Shown: positions 23,254 through 32,000 of the stretch, piece after piece
Layout: each line of letters begins with the position of its first letter
How positions within the stretch are numbered: the stretch's first letter is position 1
Source: Anaerocolumna sp.
GTDB taxonomy: Bacteria; Bacillota; Clostridia; Lachnospirales; Lachnospiraceae
Length of the DNA: 40,615 bases
Direction of reading: 5' to 3'
NCBI GenBank assembly: GCA_029256725.1
Contig: JAQSXJ010000043.1
Location: 1-40,615 of the forward strand
Made by a program: the position numbers and the translations under genes
Notes under the pieces: generated by a model
Databases searched by the model: none
What the model was told of the DNA's origin: nothing
What the model saw: the letters and a program-made list of their open reading frames with translations, nothing else

Positions 23254-23913
23254 TTACGTTTCCTGATCTGCCTCTTTAAAGTCACGAACCAGATATGGAA
23301 AATCAGTACAATAAAACTGACCGCTTAATTCACTATTATTCACAATAATCACATCCAACTCCGCCTGCTTCGCTGCCATAGAGCCACTTAGAGAGTCTTC
23401 TATAACGATGGATTCCTTAGGCTGCATATTGGCCAGTTTTAAAGCCTTCAGATAAATTTCCGGTGAAGGTTTTGCCTTTTCAACGTCATCTCCGGTTATG
23501 ATGTAATGAAAATCCTCATATAACCCCAATTTATTTAGGGCTATGGTTACTCCCGCTCTGGAAGAAGAAGTAGCTACAGACAGTATCTTTCCCTTATTTC
23601 TTAAGAGTCTTATAAACGGTATGGCTCCTTCATAAGCCTCTAACTTCTGGACGATTAACTTTCTGACCAGGCTTTGTTTTCTGTCTGTTAATTTCTCTAT
23701 TTCTATTTCGGAATAAGAGATTTCCTTTGACCGGAAGAAGTCCTTAAATACTTCCTTGGTTTTTCTGCCCATATAGGTATCATATTGGAAATCAAATATT
23801 CCCAAGGGTTTCAGTACCTCTTGAAAAGCAGCACTGTGCAGGCGGTTCGTATCGGCTATGGTTCCGTCAAAATCGAAAATAATATATTTTTTATTATCCC
23901 ACTTTAATTTCAT
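23254..23913 (-). CDS. HAD-superfamily phosphatase/phosphomutase (beta-phosphoglucomutase-like)
   Basis: 219 residues with all four HAD motifs. Motif I is FDFDGTIADTNRLHSAAF with the nucleophilic Asp and the general acid Asp two residues later. The cap helices follow. Motif II is SVATSSS, motif III the Lys in EKAKPSPEIYLKA, motif IV IVIEDSLSG. The HSAAF and MGRKTKEVF blocks of the cap resemble beta-phosphoglucomutase and related sugar-phosphate phosphatases. It overlaps the CofD-like gene by 20 bases and belongs to the same transcription unit. A sugar-phosphate substrate generated by its two upstream neighbours is plausible. Confidence 0.85.
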   Translation of the reverse strand: MKLKWDNKKYIIFDFDGTIADTNRLHSAAFQEVLKPLGIFDFQYDTYMGRKTKEVFKDFFRSKEISYSEIEIEKLTDRKQSLVRKLIVQKLEAYEGAIPFIRLLRNKGKILSVATSSSRAGVTIALNKLGLYEDFHYIITGDDVEKAKPSPEIYLKALKLANMQPKESIVIEDSLSGSMAAKQAELDVIIVNNSELSGQFYCTDFPYLVRDFKEADQET

Positions 23914-25150
23914 AGGTTAATTCCTTGAAAAAACGGTTGTAGTAAATATCTTTAATAGTTGCAACAGTACTTACGGCATCATGCTTGCCTAAGTCCGTGG
24001 GGGATTCATAATTGCCATAAACGATATTAATCGGTAGTTTTTCCAATTTCGGAAAATCATTCTCCACATAACGAATTTCTTCTTTCGTATTGGAGCGGGA
24101 GGTATTTACCAAGGCTGCATGAATAAAATCAGAAAGGGGCAGTTTTAGTTTGGCATTTCTGGTCAGATACCGATATGCACTGGTCAGGAATTCACTGGCT
24201 GTATAATTTGGCGTTTCATAATCCTCACCAATATTACAGATAAATACTTTCAGTGCCTTGGTATTCGTATAGATAGCTTCCGGTATTCCCATTGTCATAT
24301 AGCTTGGGAAAAGGGACGAGTGCTGGGTGCCAGGCGCATAAATTATGATATCGGCATTGGTAATTGTCTGAATTGCTTCAGGTGTTCCGTATACATAACT
24401 CTGTATCCTGGAAAGGTAATCCATCTTTTCCCTGGTTGTTGTAAACTTACTTTCTATCAGTTCTTTATCCAGGTATTCATCAATTAAGAATATATCTTTG
24501 ATTCTGTCACTGGAACGAAGTTCCACAATTTCTGCTTCATCATAGCAGATAATACCGTTTTCTCTGATTCCCACCAATTTTTTGTTTTCCAGATTGGTAG
24601 GAACAACATCTCCCCGTACATGGAGCAGCAAATTAAATAGATTAATGGTCTTATTAAAGTCCTTATCCAAGATTTCATAAGCTCCTGCATATAAGCAGTT
24701 GGACAAAGAACAATCAGAGAAGTTAAATTCCCTGCCCTGTACTTTCTCATATATCTCTAGTGAGGTCAAAAACTGACTTAGCAGCTTCTTGATCAGACAC
24801 TCAAGATCACTGTCATTGATCATAATATTATCAATTCTGTTACTGTTTCCGTTAACAAATGAACTTAAGATATGAATACACTGTTCGTGTTGTATATCTT
24901 CCGGAAAACGGTACTTAAATATTTCCGACCAGATCTTATAATTTTCAAAATTTGGAGACATAAGGTTTTCTTGATTCTTTCTTATGTCGGAGGGACCCAG
25001 CATATTAAAAAAATCGCGGATCTCACCTGTGGATTTCCCGTCATCGTATGCATTAACAATCAGCGATAACCTTAATGTTTCGTCCTTTACTAACTCCTTT
25101 ACTAACGTATTAGAGCCTCTGCCGCCTGAAAATACCGCTACCTTTAACAT
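23894..25150 (-). CDS. CofD/YvcK-family protein (2-phospholactate-transferase-like) in a PKS cluster
   Basis: 418 residues. Family members either transfer a phospho-acid from a nucleotide conjugate (CofD in F420 synthesis) or bind UDP-sugars and control wall metabolism (YvcK). Visible motifs: the nucleotide-binding start VAVFSGGRGSNTLVKELV; IVNAYDDGKSTGEIRDF followed by MLGPSDIRKN, matching the D-DGGS-G-LR / PPGDIRN blocks; and IIIYAPGTQHSSLFPSYMTMGI, matching the APGS-YTSI-PNL-V-GI block. The insert at 90-170 is longer than in CofD. ATG 25150 has AGGAGG. It overlaps both neighbours. No F420 genes are present, so an F420 role is unlikely; an unusual phospho- or nucleotide-sugar step is more plausible. 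Confidence 0.75.
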   Translation of the reverse strand: MLKVAVFSGGRGSNTLVKELVKDETLRLSLIVNAYDDGKSTGEIRDFFNMLGPSDIRKNQENLMSPNFENYKIWSEIFKYRFPEDIQHEQCIHILSSFVNGNSNRIDNIMINDSDLECLIKKLLSQFLTSLEIYEKVQGREFNFSDCSLSNCLYAGAYEILDKDFNKTINLFNLLLHVRGDVVPTNLENKKLVGIRENGIICYDEAEIVELRSSDRIKDIFLIDEYLDKELIESKFTTTREKMDYLSRIQSYVYGTPEAIQTITNADIIIYAPGTQHSSLFPSYMTMGIPEAIYTNTKALKVFICNIGEDYETPNYTASEFLTSAYRYLTRNAKLKLPLSDFIHAALVNTSRSNTKEEIRYVENDFPKLEKLPINIVYGNYESPTDLGKHDAVSTVATIKDIYYNRFFKELTYEIKVG

Positions 25151-26037
25151 AATAATCCTCCTTTTATATGTGAATTCATTTGAATAAAGCTCTTAATATC
25201 ATGTTGGTTATAAGTTACTTCCCCGATAATGTTTAATAAGGTTTCATATTGAATCCCCTCAAAGGGATTCTCCGGAGTAATGGGTGTTGTAAGCAAAAAA
25301 TGACCGCTTAGTTCCAGTCCCCCCACCATGGATTCTATTGCACCGGATACTTCCTTTCTCCTGGGAACAAATAGTATTTTATCTTCCCAAAAAAGAAGCG
25401 AAAACAGAGGCGTCTCGCTTAACATTCCATCTTTTTTAATTGTTGTAAAGATTTTTGAGTTGGTTAGCTGATTAATGAAGTCAAATAACAGCTTACACCT
25501 TTGCTTTGTATTACCGGTTATAAGCAGATTCCCTCCCGGATAACTTGGGATAGTTCCTAAATTATCGTCCATAAGCTCATAGGGTAATTTCTCAATATAA
25601 AACGGCTCAAACAGCACCTGGGTATGAAAATGATTTAAGGTGGCTGCGGTCCCAACAAGATTCAAGAAAGCCCTGAAGCCATGGTCTTCTACTAATCTGG
25701 TCACCTCATAGATTTCACTATAAGATAATTCATTTTGAGGGTGATATTCTCTGGAACATAAAATACTGTGATATCTTGTTACCGGCCTGTTGTTTGCTAA
25801 CAGCACCAAATTTTCAAATTCATATAAGCAATCTTTCCTGTTCCAGATATCGATGCCTAAAGGTAACTCATGTTTTTTTTCTCCCTGAAACCGCTTAGAC
25901 CTTTCCGGTGCATATTCAAGCCTTAAGGGAAAACTTCTGCCAGATAAGATTATCTCTTTGTTCTCCTTTGGGTAAAAGTGTATTAACCCCTCTTTCCATA
26001 ACTTATCCCAGGCATCCTTGATCACTTCAACCGGCAT
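25144..26037 (-). CDS. DUF4922 / GDP-hexose-phosphorylase-like HIT-superfamily protein
   Basis: 297 residues. The DUF4922 family is related to GDP-D-glucose/GDP-L-galactose phosphorylases and Ap4A phosphorylases, which split or form a nucleotide-sugar bond through a covalent nucleotidyl-His. The central block AATLNHFHTQVLFEPFYIEKLP contains the H-x-H motif (about residues 159-163). NRPVTRYHSILCSREYHPQ and GGLELSGHFLLTTP are other typical conserved parts. Start ATG 26037 has GAAGGAGGTGG. Twenty-one bases separate it from the PKS stop codon, and it overlaps the CofD-like gene by 7 bases. With CofD-like and HAD neighbours it forms a compact three-gene block likely to make or recycle a sugar phosphate. 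Confidence 0.75.
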   Translation of the reverse strand: MPVEVIKDAWDKLWKEGLIHFYPKENKEIILSGRSFPLRLEYAPERSKRFQGEKKHELPLGIDIWNRKDCLYEFENLVLLANNRPVTRYHSILCSREYHPQNELSYSEIYEVTRLVEDHGFRAFLNLVGTAATLNHFHTQVLFEPFYIEKLPYELMDDNLGTIPSYPGGNLLITGNTKQRCKLLFDFINQLTNSKIFTTIKKDGMLSETPLFSLLFWEDKILFVPRRKEVSGAIESMVGGLELSGHFLLTTPITPENPFEGIQYETLLNIIGEVTYNQHDIKSFIQMNSHIKGGLLC

Positions 26038-26058
26038 ACTCCACCTCCTTCGTGTTGG

Positions 26059-29000
26059 TCACTGTTCCTCATAATTTTCCAGAAATTCACGGATTGCGTT
26101 GCTTACGATCTCATGATGGGTAAGATGTATAAAATGTCCTCCATCTGCAATCTCTATGTACCTGGAATCTCTGACTTTCGAATGAATAAGCTTAGATTCC
26201 TCCGTCTCTACTACAGTATCCACCGCACCTACGATTATTAAAGTCGGTACCTTTATCTGTTCCAGAACCTCCCTGGTGGTCATTCTGACTTTCATTAATT
26301 CCAGATACTTTAGTAATACCGGACTATTCGTCGATTGACTGTGTTTATATAATTCAAAATAATAATCAATATTTTGAATTACATCAGAAGTTCTTGCATT
26401 TCGTTTAACTGCTTCAAAATCTTTGGATACGGCTTCCGTAAAGGAAAATACCTGAGCTACCCCTTCGAACTTGGTAGCGGTAATGCTTCCGATAAGGGTT
26501 AAAGTCTTAACTCGTTCTGGATATTCCAAAGCGATATTTTGCGCTATGATTCCACCGTAAGAACCTCCCACTACATGTAAGGGATGATGGATGTCCAATT
26601 TATCAAGGACTTTTATAAGTATCTCGCTGATACCTTTAAAGGAAAGATCCTCCGTTCCGTCGCTTCTTCCATGACCTGGCAGGTTTATTCCTATGACCTG
26701 ATACTCTGAGGATAATTCTATAAATTGATAGGAACTGATTACTGTGGTTACTGCCAGACCCGGAATAATCAAAATCGGCTCTCCGGTTCCCTTAATACTT
26801 ACCTCAATTTTTGTGTTATCCTCAACCTCCACCAGAAAGCTTTCCAAATCAATGGGTAGTTTGATATCCTTAGTTTTTTCTTTGACCAGATCTGAGAATT
26901 CAATCATTTGCACCCCAGTGGTTACAGCTTCTGATTCTAATTTATTGATGTCTTCCCAAAACATAGAAGTGACTTTCTGGGAATTATTAAGGAGTAAATA
27001 CTCCGTCAGCTCCTCTAAGTTTGTATTATCTAAGAATAAAGTAGCCGGTAAATCATCAAAACTGGCTTCTAAGGCTGCCAGAAGTTGAAACCCTAAGATG
27101 GAATCGATGCCGTATTCTTCGAAACTTAACTGGGGTTCTATACTGTCTTTGTTACATTTAAGTATCTCAGCTATTGTCTCTTGCAAAAAATCAGTCAGTT
27201 TTCTTTTTATAGCATCCTGGTTCACTACCTTGACAGGGGCTATATTACGATTACCTGCGGTAGTGTTCTTCCATATATTATCCTCTGACTCATTGTTCTG
27301 CCTGTTATTGTACTGTCTGCCCTTGCTTTGATAAAACAGTTGATGGACTCTGTCCTGTTTATTCCGCATGAAATAAGCAACAAGCTCATCAATATTATCG
27401 TTATCCAGAAACAAGGTTGTGGGGATGTCTCCAAAACGCTCTTCTAAATCTCCGTATATTTGAAAGCCTAAAATAGAGTCGATGCCATACTCCTGGAAGC
27501 TTGTTCGGTTTTCTATACTGTCCTTCTCACATTTCAGATTCTTTGCTATGATTGTTATTAGGTAATCACGAATACACTCTTCTACGGCTAATATATCCTC
27601 CGTTTTTGGATGATCTTCTGATTTCAACTTACTGTGCGTAAATATCTCTTTTCCTGCCTCAGTGCTTATAGAATTTGGTTTCTCTGATCGGATAACCCGG
27701 TTGGATGCGGTATCTGCACCCGAATTAACTCTATCAGAAGTAATTCCCATCTGCTTTAGAACTTTGTTTTCGGCTTTGAGGATAAAGACTTGATTCTCCT
27801 TGGAATTCAATACCCGTTCAACAATTTCCATACCTTCTTTGGGTTCGACTGCCTGTATTCCGGTTTTCCTCATTTTTTCCCTGAATTCTGCCTGCTCACC
27901 GGAACCAATTCCCCAATATCCCCAGTTAAATATTTTTACCGGATAGGAAACCTTATCTTGTATATAGCAGGCATAATTATCCTTAAAATTTAACCCGCTG
28001 ACGTAATTACTTTGTCCCGGCATTCCTATCTGGGAGGAGGTTGACGAAAAGAAAGCCATAAAATCCAAAGCCTCTTTTTGAAATACGGAATATAATGCTA
28101 CACTTCCATATACCTTTGGATCCAAGGCAGCTTTAAACTCTTCTTCCGTCATCTTATATATCATCTTATCCGCTGATACCATTGCAGAATGAAAAACGCC
28201 ATTAATCTTATCCCCAAATACAGCTTTCACTTCTCTGATTGCTGCCTGCATGCTCTCTGTATTCGTGATATCTGCCTGATAATAATGAACAGTTCCGCCA
28301 AGTGACTCAATTTCTTTGATTGTATTCTTCTTGCCTTCATTTAAGCCGCTTCTGCCAACTAAAAACAATCTTGCTTTTACGGTTTTTGATAAATACCGGC
28401 TTAGTATAAGTCCAATTCCCCCTGCTCCGCCAAGAATAATGTAGACCCCCTTATCCTTTAATACACTTTGTGTTACCAGCGGTATCTGAAGGGGTTCTAT
28501 TTTACGTTCATAACGTTCTCCCTCTCGATAAACCACGGTTTCACCGTTGGGATTATGAGTTTCTTTAAATATAGGCATTAGAACGGTATCAAGGTTATTC
28601 ACGGTAAAGTTTTCAACGGCGAGATTTTCTGCCGTTAGGCTATTTTCAGCAATGTTTTCAGCGACAAAATTTTCTGCAGTTAGGTTGCTCACAGAAAGGT
28701 TTTCCTCAGTAAGAATCTCATTCGCAAAAATTTCCATTGGGGTAAGTAAATCAATATCAACTGTAGTAATTCTATATTTGGTATATTCTTTCGCCAATGA
28801 TTTGACAAAGCCGTGAACACTGGATGAGGCAGGTAAAATAACAGGACTGTTGTTAACAGGGTAGATATTATTGGTAATAACTTTTAAGTCCACTGGTTGT
28901 TTACCGGATTTATTGCTTTCCAATGCTTTTATTAATCGGAAGAGACTCATTACCCCTTTTTCCTGGGCATCACGTACAGCATCAATCTCATCCTCTTTTA

Positions 29001-32000
29001 GCGGTTTCAGCTGAATCCCTCCCAAAAAGTAAATCAGCTTTTTATCTTTTACTTTTTTAATTGTCTCACCTAAAGCGTTAGGCACATCATATTTTACTTC
29101 CCAGAAATCCTCTGATTTCTTGATGTTTTTTTCTCCTAATAAGACTCGTACCGCTTTCTCGTGCTTTTCAGCAATTCTATCCGCAACTTTTTCTCCCTCT
29201 TTGGTATAGATTATCACAGCAGTCTCTTGAGAAGATAAAGCCTCATTGCTTATTTCCTTTTGTGTATCTGCAAGTATGGGTGACTTTCTCCATACCGGCT
29301 GGTAATAGATATCCGGTAATTTACTGCGGATTTCCTTTAATACATATTTGTGGAATCTGGCACAGATTTCTCCGGTTTCATTCATCAGCGAAACCTCATA
29401 GCTGTTGTTACCTGCGGCTTTAACATAGGTATACATGACTGGTTTTAAAGGTTTCAGTAATTCAAATCTTTCCACTGCAAAAGGTAAATTTATCCTCCCG
29501 TCTGCCCCTGCAATACAGCTGATTGTTTGTAAAGCGCTGTCCAGTAAGGTTGGATGAAGAGTATAGGTATTTAGATCTGGGCCGCTGTTATCTGGTATAT
29601 GAATAATACCAAGTACCTCCCGGTCATTTATATAGATTTCTTTGATGCCCTTAAAATAATTCCCATAATTGATTCCGTCATTTTCATAGTGTTCATAAAT
29701 TTCCTCTCCCTTTATTACCTGAGAGCATCTTTGCTTTACATCCTCCGGGGAAATAATCTGGTCCCTTGCTGACATCTCTGCTTTTTTATGTATTTCACCT
29801 TTGGCATAGACAAGAGCATTGGAACCAGTAGCAGCTTCTCTTACTTCAAATAATAATTTTTCCTCTTCCTTTTTCAGTGAAATAACTATCTTAACACTGG
29901 ATTTATTCATTATAAGAGGACTTAACCAGAAGAGCTTGCAAATCTCAAGTTCCTTACTGTTAAAAATAATTGTTGCTGCCTGGTAGGCCATTTCCATATA
30001 TCCGACTCCCGGAAATATATTCTGCCCGTTGATGATATGATCTTTAACAATTGTTTCATGGAGCTTTAATTCTTTACTAAATACTATTTCTCCTTCAAAA
30101 CTCATAAGATACTCTGCTTTATCAATTAATGCAGATAATTCTTTCTTGTTGTTATTTACAAGCTTAGAACTTACCGGTAACCAATAACTTTCTTTCGTAA
30201 AGGGATAGGTAGGTAATGAGATTCTCTGCACGGTATCCGGATTATGAAGAAGCAACCAATTGATTTCATAACCTGTAATCCATAGCTTTGCAAGCTGACT
30301 TAATTTTCTTTTATTTATCCACTGCTCTACCATTGCAGCGGCATCTTCATCCCCGCCTAATAGCTCGTAGCTTTCCTGAGTCTTTTTAATATTATTGGAT
30401 AAGAGGTTCTTTGACTTTTCTCCATTTATAAATTGCTTTAAGGAGTTTCGTAATTCCTCCGGGTTATTTACTACAAAAGCCAGTCTTTCATTCATTGCCT
30501 CCCTGCCTGACTGCAGAGTAAATGCTATGTTTTCAAGACTATATTTCTTACCGGTGTAAGGCTCTGGATTTCCTCTAATGGATTTCTCAAGATCCGCCAC
30601 AGCTACCTGATCTAAGGAATAGAGGAAGCTATCGTTTCCGTAAGAGTTTAAAGCCTTTAATAAATCCGTTGCATATTGTTTTAAATTCTCTTCACTTCTG
30701 GCAGATAAAACAATGATCTGGGCTTCCTCTGCTGCATCTGGGAATTCTTGCTTACTATATTCCTCAAGAACAACATGTGCATTGGCACCACCAAATCCAA
30801 AGGAACTAACTCCTCCACGGCGGGGTATTCTGTTTCCCTGCAAGTCTTCTAATGGAAGCCAGTCTTTGGTTTCTGACACAATATAAAAAGGACTGTTCTC
30901 AAAGTTAATATACGGATTGAGTTTATTAAAGTTAATACTTGCCGGCAAGGTATGATTACGCATGGCCAGAATGACTTTTAAGATGCCTGCAATTCCTGCT
31001 GCCGGCTCCAAATGACCGATATTTGTCTTTACTGATCCCAGACCGCATCTGGGTTCCCTTATGGTTCTGCTGTAATCCTTACTTAACTCCTTAAAGGCTT
31101 TCTTTAAGCCTTCTATTTCCACCGGATCTCCAAGCTCGGTTCCGGTTCCATGGGCTTCAATATAAGAAACAGTCGAAGGATCAATCCCGGCATCCAGATA
31201 TGCAGCCATAAGCACTTCCGCCTGGGAATCGGAATTGGGTGCAGTTAGGGAGTTTGCCCGTCCCCCATGATTTTGGGCACTGCCTTTAATCACAGCATAG
31301 ATGTTATCATTATCTTTTATTGCCTGCTTTAGGGGCTTTAGCAGAATAACCCCGATACCTTCCCCTCTGACATAACCATTAGCACTTTCATCAAAGGTTT
31401 TACAATGGTTATCAGGAGATAAGACACCTAATTTACTGGCACTTAAAAAGGTTTTAGGAGAAAGCATCAAACTGACACCGCCGGCTACCGCCATTTCACT
31501 TTCTCCCCTTTGTATGGACTTAACCGCATGGTGGATTGCAACAAGGCTGCCGGAGCAGGCAGTATCAATGGCTTCACTCGGCCCTTTAAAGTTCATATAG
31601 TATGATATCCTGTTAGCTAAAACTGCATGAGAGTTACCGGTTACAATCTGAGGTTTCATTTCATCCGATTCCTGTAACAGTTCCTGATAATCATTAAATT
31701 GAACTCCCATATAAACACCGATAGATTTTCCGGATAATTCAGAGGCTTTATAGCCTGCATCTTCGGTTACTTTCCATACAGTCTGCAGAAGCAGGCGCTG
31801 CTGAGGATCCATAAGTTCCGCTTCCATTGGTGAAATATTAAAGAAAGGTGCGTCAAACTTATCAACTTCCTTTATAAAACCACCGCATTTAGATGTTGAT
31901 TTGTTTTTCGCAAGACGATCCTCGCTGTAGTATTCTCTCCAATCCCATCGGTCAGATGGAATTTCTGTGATAAGATCTCTGCCCTCTTTTAGGTTGTCCC

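Noticed and set aside
23894..25150. Coenzyme F420 biosynthesis gene
   Set aside because: Only the CofD-like fold is present; no other F420 genes are seen, and the context is a PKS cluster.
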